A stretch of 64,000 bases of DNA, taken from an uncultured Clostridium sp. GTDB lineage: Bacteria > Bacillota > Clostridia > Lachnospirales > Lachnospiraceae. The stretch spans positions 1 through 64,000 of the forward strand of contig UQTA01000001.1 of the NCBI GenBank assembly GCA_900543885.1, given 5' to 3'. Below are positions 16,900 to 25,499 of the stretch, piece by piece. Below the pieces are notes generated by a model, which saw nothing but the letters and a program-made list of their open reading frames with translations, was not told the DNA's origin and made no database searches. Position numbers and translations under genes: made by a program. Positions within the stretch are counted from its first letter, which is position 1; each line of letters opens with the position of its first letter.

Positions 16900-17490
16900 A
16901 TGAAAAAAATTCCAGGCTTAACTACACAGAAAAAACAACTTCGCAAAATTTTAAAAGAACAGCGGAACAGATTAGACCATGAAAGCTGTGCCTCCAGTGA
17001 TAATGCTATTTTTACGAATATCCGCACCTGGGATATTTATCAAAAAGCATATACTGTTTTCTGCTTTGTGGGTACAGAAGATGAGATCAATACCAAACCG
17101 ATCATAGAAGATATTTTGAAAAAAGGGAAACGGGCAGGTGTACCAAAATGTATCAGCAAAGGGATCATGGAAGTATATGAGATCCATTCCATGGATGACC
17201 TTGCTCCTGGAAAATATGGCATTCTGGAACCAGTCGATACATGTGAAAAAATCTCACCAAAAGAGATTGATCTGGCTCTTATCCCCTGCTTGTCCTGCAG
17301 TCGTGATGGACGCCGCCTTGGATACGGCGGTGGGTACTATGACCGGTATTTAAACCAGGTAAAAGGAACTCTGGCCGTCCTCTGCCGAACGGTCCTTATG
17401 TGTGATGAGATTCCTACAGAAAACCATGATAAAAACATGGATTTTGTAATATGTGAAGAAGGGATATTAAATATCCATTGTAAAAACTAA
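16900..17490 (+). CDS. 5-formyltetrahydrofolate cyclo-ligase
   Basis: It converts 5-formyl-THF to 5,10-methenyl-THF with ATP. The 196-residue protein has the N-terminal KKQLRKILKEQRNRL and the conserved C-terminal GRRLGYGGGYYDRYL that binds phosphate and folate. It is the only gene between the carA leader and the kinase; an AAAAAGGA site precedes the ATG. Confidence 0.92.
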   Translation: MKKIPGLTTQKKQLRKILKEQRNRLDHESCASSDNAIFTNIRTWDIYQKAYTVFCFVGTEDEINTKPIIEDILKKGKRAGVPKCISKGIMEVYEIHSMDDLAPGKYGILEPVDTCEKISPKEIDLALIPCLSCSRDGRRLGYGGGYYDRYLNQVKGTLAVLCRTVLMCDEIPTENHDKNMDFVICEEGILNIHCKN

Positions 17491-17601
17491 GTCTTCTTAA
17501 GAATCTTAGTTTTTCGTCAAATTAACAGAAAAGTGATATTTTTGTCTTTTTCCTATGCTATACTGAATGCATCTAAAATACCCAAAACAGGAGGCATGCA
17601 T

Positions 17602-18237
17602 ATGAAAGACGAAAACAAACTTGTCATTACCATCGGAAGACAATTTGGCAGCGGTGGCTGTGAAGTAGGAACCAAACTGGCTCATGAACTTGGACTGGAC
17701 TTTTATGACAAAAACATTCTCCGCATGAATTCTGACGAAAGCGGCATTGAAGAGAGTTTCTATTACCTTGCAGATGAAAAAGCTGGAAATAAGCTGCTGT
17801 ACAAGATCATTAAAAGCCTTACTCCTGAAAAAGGCGCTCCTTCTTTTGGTTCTGACCTGATATCTGCAGACAATCTGTTCCGCTTCCAGTCTGAAGTGAT
17901 CCGGAAGCTGGCCGCTGAAGAAAACTGCATTATCATGGGCCGCTGCGCCGATTATGTTCTGGAAGGTATGGAAGGCCTGGTGCGCATTTTTATTTATGCA
18001 GATATGGATTTCAGGGAAAACCGTACCATTGAAAAAGAATATTATGCTCCAAAAGATGCAAAGAAAAATATCAAGCGGATCGACCGGGAACGCCGGGATT
18101 ATTTCCGCTATTATACAGGAAAAGAATGGGAATCCCCTGATAATTATGATCTGATGATCAATACTGCTACTATCGGGATCGACGGCGCAGTAGAAACCAT
18201 AAAAAACTATCTTAAGACCCGTGGATTTCTGATTTAA
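17602..18237 (+). CDS. Cytidylate kinase-like family protein
   Basis: This 211-residue P-loop protein begins LVITIGRQFGSGGCEVG, the altered Walker A typical of the cytidylate-kinase-like family common in Clostridia, with FYDKNIL and a later RIDRERRDYFRYYTGKEW LID-like segment. A nucleotide or small-molecule kinase role is inferred. I chose ATG 17602 because AGGAGG lies 7 nt upstream. An extended -10 TGCTATACT lies near 17556-17564. Confidence 0.85.
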   Translation: MKDENKLVITIGRQFGSGGCEVGTKLAHELGLDFYDKNILRMNSDESGIEESFYYLADEKAGNKLLYKIIKSLTPEKGAPSFGSDLISADNLFRFQSEVIRKLAAEENCIIMGRCADYVLEGMEGLVRIFIYADMDFRENRTIEKEYYAPKDAKKNIKRIDRERRDYFRYYTGKEWESPDNYDLMINTATIGIDGAVETIKNYLKTRGFLI

Positions 18238-18287
18238 GAGCATCTTATGATCTCTTCCCTATCATTTTTCTTCAGACCAGTCATAAT

Positions 18288-18340
18288 AAAAATGCCTTCT
18301 CATATACTGGAAACGACGGTATAAAAAAGAAGGCATTTTT
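18288..18340 (+). terminator. Terminator that abuts the next start codon
   Basis: AAAAATGCCTTCT (18288-18300) and AGAAGGCATTTTT (18328-18340) form a perfect 13-bp stem. The T-run ends one base before the ATG at 18342, and the only Shine-Dalgarno-like AGAAGG for that gene is in the 3' arm. Confidence 0.85.
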
Positions 18341-18341
18341 T

Positions 18342-19589
18342 ATGGCAAACGGACAGGATTTTTTATCCAGAGGCAGCTTAAAGATCCAGGTGATCAACAT
18401 CCGGAATAATTTTCCCATCCAAAACGCTAAAGTTTCCATCAGTTCCAAAGGAGAACCGGAACGTGTGTTAGAACAGCTAACTACTGATTCTTCCGGACAG
18501 ACAGAAAATATATCTCTTCCGGCACCTCCTGCGGAATACAGCTTAGAGCCCAGTATCTATCAACCCTATTCTGAATACAATGTGCTGGTGGAGGCAGAAG
18601 GCTTTCAACCTTTAAATATCTCCGGCACTGAAGTCCTAGCCGGGGCGCAGGCGATCCAGCCTGCAAAACTTGCAGGAGATGAAGACAGTACACCGCCCGA
18701 AGACCCCATAGTTATCCCGGATCACACTTTATTTGGAAATTATCCGCCGAAAATCGCTGAAGCTGAGGTAAAACCAGTGAATGAAAGCGGTGAGATCGTA
18801 TTAAGCCGTGTGGTTGTTCCACAAACGATCGTTGTACATGACGGAGCTCCTACTGACTCTACCGCCAGGGATTATTACGTTCCCTACAGAGATTACATTA
18901 AAAATGTAGCTTCCAGTGAAATCTACTCCACCTGGCCTCAGAGTACCATTACCGCCAATGTACTGGCCATCATGTCTTTTACCTTAAACCGTGTATACAC
19001 AGAATGGTATCGGAATCAGGGTTATGATTTCACTATTACCTCTTCTACCGCTTTCGACCACAAATGGATCTACGGCAGAAATATTTTTGAAAGCATTTCC
19101 CAGGTTGTAGATGAGATCTTTGACAGTTTTCTCTCCCGCCCCGGCGTGCGGCAGCCTATCTTGACCCAATACTGCGATGGCCGAAAGGTTCTGTGTCCTC
19201 GATGGATGACCCAATGGGGATCCTGCTCCTTAGGACAACAAGGCTACAGCCCTATTGAAATTCTGCGCTACTACTATGGTGACAGCATATACATTAACAC
19301 TGCGGAGCAGATTGCCGGTATTCCTGCTTCCTGGCCCGGATATGACCTGACAATAGGCAGTTCCGGCGACAAGGTACGCCAGCTTCAGGAACAGTTAGAC
19401 GCCATTGCCCAGGTATACACAGCAATCCCACGCATCCAGACAGACGGCATCTATGGACAGCAAACCGCCTCTGCGGTGCGGGAATTCCAAAATATATTCG
19501 GACTGCCGCAGACCGGTGTGGCAGATTTTGCCACCTGGTATAAGATCTCCCATATTTATGTAGGGATCACACGGATCGCAGAGCTATAA
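18342..19589 (+). CDS. SpoIID-like protein with peptidoglycan-binding domain
   Basis: It is 415 residues long. An N-terminal carboxypeptidase-regulatory-like beta domain (about 12-100, KIQVINIRNNFPIQNAKVSI) is followed by a SpoIID/LytB-like region (about 180-300; YVPYRDYIKNVASSEIY) and a C-terminal peptidoglycan-binding domain 1 (about 340-400; GSSGDKVRQLQEQLDAI and TDGIYGQQTASAVREFQ). No signal peptide is visible. A spore-cortex or cell-wall role is inferred. The start codon follows a terminator directly. Confidence 0.78.
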   Translation: MANGQDFLSRGSLKIQVINIRNNFPIQNAKVSISSKGEPERVLEQLTTDSSGQTENISLPAPPAEYSLEPSIYQPYSEYNVLVEAEGFQPLNISGTEVLAGAQAIQPAKLAGDEDSTPPEDPIVIPDHTLFGNYPPKIAEAEVKPVNESGEIVLSRVVVPQTIVVHDGAPTDSTARDYYVPYRDYIKNVASSEIYSTWPQSTITANVLAIMSFTLNRVYTEWYRNQGYDFTITSSTAFDHKWIYGRNIFESISQVVDEIFDSFLSRPGVRQPILTQYCDGRKVLCPRWMTQWGSCSLGQQGYSPIEILRYYYGDSIYINTAEQIAGIPASWPGYDLTIGSSGDKVRQLQEQLDAIAQVYTAIPRIQTDGIYGQQTASAVREFQNIFGLPQTGVADFATWYKISHIYVGITRIAEL

Positions 19590-19664
19590 CCAGAAAAGAT
19601 ATCAACAGATATTCTCGATCCGCTTTCACTGCCAACTCACAGTCTGATAGCTGATGCAAAACTA

Positions 19665-19695
19665 ATGGGGCTGCTGCATTTTGCAATGGCCCCAT
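19665..19695. terminator. Hairpin after the peptidoglycan-binding gene
   Basis: ATGGGGC pairs with GCCCCAT, with an inner TGCA/TGCA pairing. The T-run is poor, so terminator function is tentative. Confidence 0.45.
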
Positions 19696-19759
19696 ACATC
19701 AAATCTTCGTTTTTTGTACACACCACTCATAAGCATACTATTTCACATCCGCCCCCCCT

Positions 19760-20650
19760 CTATTTTCCCCTCATCTTCTTCCGGTACACAGATGGCGCAC
19801 ACCCTTTGATCCGCACAAATACCTTGGAATAATAATTAGAATCATTAAAACCGGCACCTGCAGCAGCCTCTGCCATAGAGCAGTCCGGATCCAGCAGATC
19901 TGCCAGACTTCGTTCGATCCTGTATTCCAGGATAAAATCAAACAGCGTTTTCTTCATATACTTCTTGAAAAGACGGCTGCACTGACTGGTACACATATAT
20001 ACACTTTCTGCAATCTGCTTGGTCGTTAGTTTTTTATCATAATTTTTCTCGATAAAGCTTAAGATTCCACGTATCCGGTCATAATCCTTCTGCTCTCTCC
20101 CTGAAATCCCCTTCTTCCGGTCCACATGACCTACAAGAAGCTGCCAGAAGTGGATCAGTTTTCCTGTTATTTCCATTTCATAGCCGTCTGCCTGTCCATC
20201 ATAAGCTTCAATGATCCCACCTATCAGTTCCACCATCTTCTCATGCCACTTCTGGCTGCCATCAAAAGCCACAGCACAGAGAGCACCATCCTGTACCACA
20301 GGCATTACATACTTCTCATAAATAAGGCTGTTTTCATACCCGTATACCAGTCTTGGATCAAAGGTAACGGAAATATAATGACAGTCCTGTCCCGCCACCA
20401 TATTGCCAGAATGAAGGCTGTTGGCATTTCCAAACAGCGCCTGTCTCTCTTTTAATATAAAAACAGAACCATTTACATGGTATTCGATCACTCCATCTGT
20501 AATAAGGGTAAGTTCCACTTCCGGATGCCAGTGCCATAAAAATGAGCCTGTTTCATAGCCGGAAAGACACTCTCTGCTGACTAAAATAGGAAACTGATAA
20601 CTGCCATGTTCCTTTAACTCTTTCTGCGATTTATTGGTTATGATCTGCAT
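19760..20650 (-). CDS. AraC family regulator with cupin sensor domain
   Basis: It is 296 residues long. An N-terminal cupin-like ligand domain (WHWHPEVELTLITDG) is followed by a C-terminal double helix-turn-helix (LTTKQIAESVYMCTSQCSRL and AAAGAGFNDSNYYSKVF). I chose the ATG at 20650 because GGAGG lies 5 nt upstream. It is divergent from a second AraC gene. Such regulators usually respond to a sugar; no target operon is adjacent. Confidence 0.88.
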   Translation of the reverse strand: MQIITNKSQKELKEHGSYQFPILVSRECLSGYETGSFLWHWHPEVELTLITDGVIEYHVNGSVFILKERQALFGNANSLHSGNMVAGQDCHYISVTFDPRLVYGYENSLIYEKYVMPVVQDGALCAVAFDGSQKWHEKMVELIGGIIEAYDGQADGYEMEITGKLIHFWQLLVGHVDRKKGISGREQKDYDRIRGILSFIEKNYDKKLTTKQIAESVYMCTSQCSRLFKKYMKKTLFDFILEYRIERSLADLLDPDCSMAEAAAGAGFNDSNYYSKVFVRIKGCAPSVYRKKMRGK

Positions 20651-20776
20651 AAAACCTCCGCGCAGGATATTACCTGTTTTTAGCAATATATTCAAGGAAA
20701 ACTACTAAAAATTATTATATAATACAACTATCTTACCTGTCCACCTTAATTAGGAAGAAAAGGAGCGTGTTCTAAT

Positions 20777-21112
20777 ATGGATGAAACCTTTGTAAAAGCC
20801 AGAGCCTATCTTGCACAAAATTATTCAGACCCGGAACTTTCTCTTACAGACTTATGCCGCTACCTTGGCTTTAGCTGCTCTTATTTTTCCACTCTTTTTA
20901 AACAGAAGACCGGCTTAAACTACAGCCGTTATATTACCAGTCTGCGTTTAGAGCAGGCTGCCAGACTTTTAACAGATACAGATGATACTGCTCTATCCAT
21001 CGGCTATCAGGTGGGATATTCTGCTCCCAATTATTTCTGCCGGGCATTTAAAAAATTTTATGGTATTTCACCTTCCCGTTATAGAGAAGAAAAAAGAGTT
21101 CCTACCGCCTGA
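20777..21112 (+). CDS. Stand-alone AraC-type DNA-binding domain protein
   Basis: The 111 residues are an AraC double helix-turn-helix only (LSLTDLCRYLGFSCSYFSTL; SIGYQVGYSAPNYFCRAFK). It resembles the C-terminus of YesN-type response regulators, so it may be a fragment of one, but it has its own AGGAG site about 10 nt upstream and an intact terminator. Whether it is functional is open. Confidence 0.7.
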   Translation: MDETFVKARAYLAQNYSDPELSLTDLCRYLGFSCSYFSTLFKQKTGLNYSRYITSLRLEQAARLLTDTDDTALSIGYQVGYSAPNYFCRAFKKFYGISPSRYREEKRVPTA

Positions 21113-21136
21113 CCCCACAGGCGGCAGGAACTCTTT
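21092..21136. terminator. Bidirectional terminator, AraC domain gene / amidase
   Basis: AAAAGAGTTCCT.CCGCCT pairs with AGGCGG.AGGAACTCTTTT, enclosing the stop codon of the plus-strand gene and ending the minus-strand amidase fragment. Confidence 0.85.
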
Positions 21137-21152
21137 TAACAAAAATTCATAA

Positions 21153-21908
21153 TCAATAAATAGCCGCTTCCCGTACCAGATAAGCCGGATAACCGGCTCT
21201 CTTCACATTCTGCTCCATGCGTATTCCATTTTCCATATCCGAAAATGCCCCTGCACGCACCTTATATAAGCCATTGTCATACACAATAAATGCCGGAAAA
21301 CCTGCTGACTGCAATTCTCCCGCCAGCTGCACAGCTCTTGCACGGTCTTTAAATGCCCCTGTCTGTACCTGATAGTAAAGAGGTGTCTGCATCTTTTGTT
21401 CCCGCAGCGTAGTCAGTATCCCATCTGCGATTGCCCTTGCAATTGCATCAAAATTCCGGTCAAAAAAGGCATTATCCATTGGATTGTCAATAAATCCCAC
21501 TTCTACCAGCACTGCAGGCATCTGGGTCTTTCTAAGAACCACCAGTCCCGGCCGCTCCTGGATTCCCTGGTCTTTCAATCCCAGCTGCACCAGATTTCTC
21601 AAAATATTTTCCGCCAGAACTGCTGCCACACCAGAATCTTCATATACCAGTACCGATGCCCCACTTCCTGTTCCCGGCACCGGCATAGCATTTCTGTGGA
21701 TGGATATAAACAGATCCGCTCCTGACCTGTTGGCAATCTCCGCCTTTTCCTGAGGGCTGTTATATACATCTGCTGTTCTTGTATACAATGTACTTATACC
21801 ATTCTCTTCCAGGATCTTCCCCACAGCCAATGTCAGCTGCAGCGTATCATCCTTTTCTTTTCTTCCATTATAAATCGCACCAGGCTCATCGCCGCCGTGA
21901 CCGGCGTC
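21153..21908 (-). pseudogene. Amidase_3 + SPOR domain, C-terminal part, split by the element
   Basis: N-acetylmuramoyl-L-alanine amidases cut the peptide stem from peptidoglycan. From the DAGHGG codons onward this fragment carries DEPGAIYNG, the second His in DLFISIHRNA, catalytic Glu in VLVEVGFIDNP, and two C-terminal SPOR-like stretches (YYQVQTGAFKDRARA; YKVRAGAFSDMENG). Its first codons (start to VIL) are at 30209. The rejoined gene would encode about 260 residues. No start codon or ribosome-binding site serves this part now, so it is disrupted unless the element excises. Confidence 0.9.
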
Positions 21909-21921
21909 TAATCTGCGCGAC
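21892..21921. other. Left attachment site of the integrated element
   Basis: The 17-bp core (CCGCC, one variable base, TGACCGGCGTC; 21892-21908) is repeated at 30166-30182 with one mismatch. The inner flank TAATCTGCGCGAC (21909-21921) is the inverted repeat, 12 of 13 matching, of the inner flank at the other end. The recombinase stop codon lies across the junction. Confidence 0.85.
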
Positions 21922-23491
21922 TATTTGCATACTGTTGTAGCGTTTCCTTGAAATCGTCAAATTTATACACAATCTCAATTTTCTTTCCTTTAAAAATTTT
22001 TATACTGCCTACTGTCTCCTGGATGGTCTCTCGGTCTAATTTATCAAGCCGTCCCATCTTTAACAGTTTGCAGCACCATTCATTAATTTCTACACTTCTT
22101 TCCTGTCGTTTTTGATCCCAGTTTTTCAGCTCTTCATCAATTTTTTTAATCTGATTTTCAATATTTTGTTTGTAAATCAAATAATTTTCTTCCGAGAGCA
22201 GTCCTCGATCAAAATGTTCATATCGACGTAATAACTGAGCATTAAGAGCTTGCTTTTCCTGTTCTTTTTTAGCCTTGTTATTTTGTTCCTTGTTACCATC
22301 CTTTTTTATATTATCTAGTAACAGCGTCTCCAAGTTATGTACAGATCCTATCATTGCATTTATATCTGATAATACAATCTGCTCCAAAACATCTGCCCGT
22401 GTATACTCTGTATCACAAAATTTACGTCCATTACGCTTACGTGTCCCACAAGCATAATATAATGTTTCACTTTTGCTTTTTCTGGCCTTAACACAGGCTC
22501 TTCCGCACTCTCCACAATGGACTAAACCAGCAAACATATGTGGCACACCTTTGGCATCTGGCGGGATACATTTAGCGTTATCCAGCAGATTTTGCACCGC
22601 TGCATATGTCTCTCTATCCACAATCGCTGGCACACTGTCTGCTACTACTACCCACTCATCGCGCGGCTTTGCCTTTGGTTTATTGCGCATTTTTTGTCTT
22701 TTTCGGCCTTGCACTAAATCACCTGCATATGTCTGGCACCGTAATATACGATTAACTGTTGTAAAATCCCACAGATATTTATTGTCAGCTCCTGATAATG
22801 TTGCTGTAGGACTCACATAATTATATCCTTTGCTGATTTTGTACGCATACGGAGTTAATATTCCCTCGTTATTAAGCACCCTGGCAATATTCGCAACATT
22901 GACGCCATCCATACGCAACTGATAAATCTGCCTTACAACCTCTGCCGCATCCTCATCAATAATTAACTTATTTTTGTCTTTTGGATCTTTCTCATAGCCG
23001 AAAGGAGCAAAGGCACCAATAAATTTTCCTTCTCTCTGTTTGCTGTCAATTGATGAATGTACCTTGCGCGATATGTCTTGAGCATAAGCCTCGTTTAGCA
23101 AAGTCTTTACCTGGAAAATAAGATCATAATCGTCTGTTCTGGAATCAAAATGGTCATCTTTTGATATATATCTCGTATTTTCCAGCTCATCTTCCAACAT
23201 GATCTGCATCTTTGCTGACTTGCGCGCAAATCTTGAATGGTCTTTGACTAAAATACACTGTATTTCTCCATCTAAACATCTACGTTTTAATTCCTGGAAT
23301 CCCGGTCTATTAAAATTAGTGCCAGTGTAATTATCATCCGCATACTCCGCAATATATTCCAAGTCCTCATGCTGATCAATATAATGACGCAACATGCTTC
23401 GCTGCGTTTCTATACTGCCGCTTTCCGATTTACCATCTTCTTTATCAGAATAACGTAAATAAATTGCTGTTTTCCACTTAAACTCGCTCAT
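21908..23491 (-). CDS. Large serine recombinase (integrase/excisionase)
   Basis: It is 527 residues long. The N-terminal resolvase domain (about 1-150) has catalytic Ser15 in YLRYSD and the DHSRFAR arginine motif. A recombinase domain (about 170-290) and a zinc ribbon (HCGECGRAC ... YYACG ... FCDTEY, about 330-375) follow, then a C-terminal coiled coil. I chose the ATG at 23491 because GGAGG lies 5 nt upstream. Its stop codon touches the att core, as is usual for integrases of this class, and it should integrate and excise the element. Confidence 0.95.
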   Translation of the reverse strand: MSEFKWKTAIYLRYSDKEDGKSESGSIETQRSMLRHYIDQHEDLEYIAEYADDNYTGTNFNRPGFQELKRRCLDGEIQCILVKDHSRFARKSAKMQIMLEDELENTRYISKDDHFDSRTDDYDLIFQVKTLLNEAYAQDISRKVHSSIDSKQREGKFIGAFAPFGYEKDPKDKNKLIIDEDAAEVVRQIYQLRMDGVNVANIARVLNNEGILTPYAYKISKGYNYVSPTATLSGADNKYLWDFTTVNRILRCQTYAGDLVQGRKRQKMRNKPKAKPRDEWVVVADSVPAIVDRETYAAVQNLLDNAKCIPPDAKGVPHMFAGLVHCGECGRACVKARKSKSETLYYACGTRKRNGRKFCDTEYTRADVLEQIVLSDINAMIGSVHNLETLLLDNIKKDGNKEQNNKAKKEQEKQALNAQLLRRYEHFDRGLLSEENYLIYKQNIENQIKKIDEELKNWDQKRQERSVEINEWCCKLLKMGRLDKLDRETIQETVGSIKIFKGKKIEIVYKFDDFKETLQQYANSRAD

Positions 23492-23633
23492 GATTACCTC
23501 CATCATAAGCGGCTTGTATGCTTTTGTGTTTTTCAATAATTTTTATAATTGCCTCTTCACAAGTTATTTTACCTTCATACTTACGTATAATCTCATAGCA
23601 TTCATTTTTGTGTTTGCTATTTGACTTACACAT
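23478..23633 (-). CDS. Small protein (51 aa) overlapping the recombinase start
   Basis: The frame begins MCKSNSKHKNECYEIIRKYE and is Lys/Glu-rich and probably helical. GGAG lies 8 nt before the ATG, and the 3' end overlaps the recombinase start by 14 nt, so the two are probably translationally coupled. I do not recognise the family; a recombination-directionality role would be a guess. Confidence 0.6.
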   Translation of the reverse strand: MCKSNSKHKNECYEIIRKYEGKITCEEAIIKIIEKHKSIQAAYDGGNHERV

Positions 23634-23636
23634 ATC

Positions 23637-23726
23637 TTAGGCTCCTAACTGTAATGACACATCCATAGCAATCCAATCACCAGCGGCATACATACCTACT
23701 ATTAACCATATAGTTACATCTGCCAT
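23637..23726 (-). CDS. Possible 29-aa hydrophobic peptide
   Basis: The frame MADVTIWLIVGMYAAGDWIA... ends 3 nt before the next small gene. The AAGGCG upstream is only 2 nt from the ATG, which is short. It overlaps the 32-aa frame at 23677-23775. Real translation is uncertain. Confidence 0.35.
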   Translation of the reverse strand: MADVTIWLIVGMYAAGDWIAMDVSLQLGA

Positions 23727-23775
23727 AACGCCTTACGGTTATATAAATCATTGCATTATCCAGGATCATTGCCAT
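23677..23775 (-). CDS. Possible 32-aa peptide
   Basis: The frame MAMILDNAMIYITVRRYGRC... has GAGGAG about 10 nt before the ATG and is the first frame after the leader terminator. It may be a short leader peptide or a small protein; I do not recognise it. Confidence 0.4.
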   Translation of the reverse strand: MAMILDNAMIYITVRRYGRCNYMVNSRYVCRW

Positions 23776-23850
23776 ATGCACCAACTCCTCTCCTAACCGT
23801 ATGCCGCCTGTATTGCTGTTATGATATTATTATTTTCCCTCCTTTTCGCA

Positions 23851-23891
23851 CAAAAAAGGTCAGACTACCTCTGCTGAGATATTCTGACCTT
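23851..23891 (-). terminator. Terminator between cargo operon and recombinase unit
   Basis: On the minus strand AAGGTCAGA pairs with TCTGACCTT, followed by TTTT. It follows the cargo operon but also lies about 30 nt downstream of a consensus promoter, so it could attenuate recombinase transcription. Confidence 0.85.
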
Positions 23892-23928
23892 AACTTCCAC
23901 TAACCAAAAACTTCTAAACAATATATTC

Positions 23929-23957
23929 AGTATACCTTAACACCCTTACCTTGTCAA
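23929..23957 (-). promoter_or_regulatory. Promoter ahead of the recombinase unit
   Basis: On the minus strand TTGACA, a 17-nt spacer and TATACT form a near-perfect promoter starting near 23922, in the gap after the cargo stop codon and before the terminator. Confidence 0.8.
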
Positions 23958-23980
23958 GTGCCTTTTTTCTGCCTCTAATA

Positions 23981-25105
23981 TTATCTCCATGCTAAAATAA
24001 ATCTAGCATTCGTGCGGTATGGATTGTATGGGAATTTTTTCTCCAATTCTTCATTTGTCGGCGCTACATAGCCAGTTCTTTCACAATATGCATAAATCGG
24101 AAGATAGATGATAGAGTTTCCCGCCTTTTGAAGAACATCCTCTGGATAAAATTCCTTAAAAAGGGTAGAATCTGAAGTTGGCTCATGTTCAAACCATACA
24201 CCATCAATGCAATATATTGGATACGCATGTGCTGCAAATCCTAGCACTACACTCGCAACTGGCAAATTTACACACATAGCCAATACTTCTGATGCCCCTG
24301 TCATTCCGCTGCATGATGCCTTTCCTTCTACCAGGCAGCCATAAGCATACGAACAATTTTCTGTTGTATTACTATACTCAGCTTGATTCACCCTTCTCGC
24401 AATCCGTACTGCTTTTTCATAATCTGACGCATTTACCCAGTCGAAACTATTTAAAAATTTACGTATTTCAGCTTCAAGTGCTTTCGATTCCTCTTCTGAT
24501 CTTAATTCATCTGGATTATCAGATTGAGGCCCCAGTTTTCCCAATTCTGCCCCAGACATACGAATTAAGGCAGCCATTTCTCTATATGGCATATTCTCTT
24601 GCAATTCATACACATCACGATGTTCCACCGCCTGATCCATAACGTGAACAAAAGCTCCTCGATATTCATATTTTGCGTCTACTAAATCATTATATTCTGG
24701 ATGTGTAAAAAATAAATTATTGGTATTAGACTTAAAAGTACCATATCCTAACCAGTCAAGGCAAAAATACTTTTTTAAATGTTCTGTGGGATACTGTAAA
24801 TCACCTAAATGAGTATTCTGTCCTACCTCAGGTATTTTATCCTGTACAACACCATGTTTTTCCCATTCGCCTTTTGCATTAACTGTATAACCGTCTGGTG
24901 TAGTGGTGTTCGTATACAAAATCCCATCATCTGAAAAGCAGTAGTTACTTCCTTCTATCCATTGCCAGCCCGTAACATAATTGCCGCTGTTGCCTAAATA
25001 TTTCCACTGGTCTCCTTCCTGTTTCCATTCTCCCGCATATACTGCCATTGACATAAACGCAGAAGAAACCATAGCTAATAATACTGTCTTATAGATTTTC
25101 TTCAT
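23981..25105 (-). CDS. Secreted transglutaminase-like protein with wall-binding repeats
   Basis: It is 374 residues long. A signal peptide (to about AVYAG, residue 25) is followed by cell-wall/choline-binding-type repeats (WKQEGDQWKYLG; GWQWIEGSNYCFSDDG) and a C-terminal transglutaminase-like domain. That domain has Cys265 in ASCSGMTG, His293 in FAAHAYP and IDGVWFEHEPT, where the usual third-residue Asp is not obvious. It could be a thiol protease or cross-linking enzyme on the cell surface. I chose the ATG at 25105 because GGAGG lies about 6 nt upstream. It is last in the cargo operon. Confidence 0.78.
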   Translation of the reverse strand: MKKIYKTVLLAMVSSAFMSMAVYAGEWKQEGDQWKYLGNSGNYVTGWQWIEGSNYCFSDDGILYTNTTTPDGYTVNAKGEWEKHGVVQDKIPEVGQNTHLGDLQYPTEHLKKYFCLDWLGYGTFKSNTNNLFFTHPEYNDLVDAKYEYRGAFVHVMDQAVEHRDVYELQENMPYREMAALIRMSGAELGKLGPQSDNPDELRSEEESKALEAEIRKFLNSFDWVNASDYEKAVRIARRVNQAEYSNTTENCSYAYGCLVEGKASCSGMTGASEVLAMCVNLPVASVVLGFAAHAYPIYCIDGVWFEHEPTSDSTLFKEFYPEDVLQKAGNSIIYLPIYAYCERTGYVAPTNEELEKKFPYNPYRTNARFILAWR

Positions 25106-25127
25106 TTGCACCCTCCAGCAAATTATT

Positions 25128-25478
25128 TTATGCTTCTTTATCTTTTCCCAACAGCAACCACGCAAGCAGTGAACAATACGGTAAAAGCACAATAAAAATC
25201 CAAATTTTCGTTTTTTTCAATGTCCATGTCCGTCTAAATGTAGCTGCAACAATTGGCTCTACCCATATAATAGATACAGCTATCATCAAAAATCCTACCA
25301 ATTCTTTAAAGAAATCACTTCTGAAAATCAAAGTGATTGCAGCAGCCAGTATAGGCAATGCAAAATTCAAAACCAATAATCCAGCAACATGGATAAGACA
25401 ATATCTTCGGTAAGCATCCCCTTGTTCTTCTCCTGAGAAATCCATTGCCCTGGAAAAATAATCTCTTATGTATTCCAT
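25128..25478 (-). CDS. Small integral membrane protein
   Basis: About 116 residues with three hydrophobic segments and a YRRY..., RRTWTLKKTK arrangement loosely like DUF805 proteins; that likeness is tentative. A GTG at 25484 is an alternative start. It lies 22 nt from the transglutaminase-like gene and 21 nt from the preceding membrane gene, so it belongs to the cargo operon. Function unknown. Confidence 0.7.
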   Translation of the reverse strand: MEYIRDYFSRAMDFSGEEQGDAYRRYCLIHVAGLLVLNFALPILAAAITLIFRSDFFKELVGFLMIAVSIIWVEPIVAATFRRTWTLKKTKIWIFIVLLPYCSLLAWLLLGKDKEA

Positions 25479-25499
25479 ATGCACTCTTTCCTTTTCTTC

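Noticed and set aside
21153..21830. Complete amidase gene starting at the TTG near 21830
   Set aside because: The reading frame continues upstream to the DAGHGG codons at the att core and the true start is at 30209; no ribosome-binding site precedes 21830.
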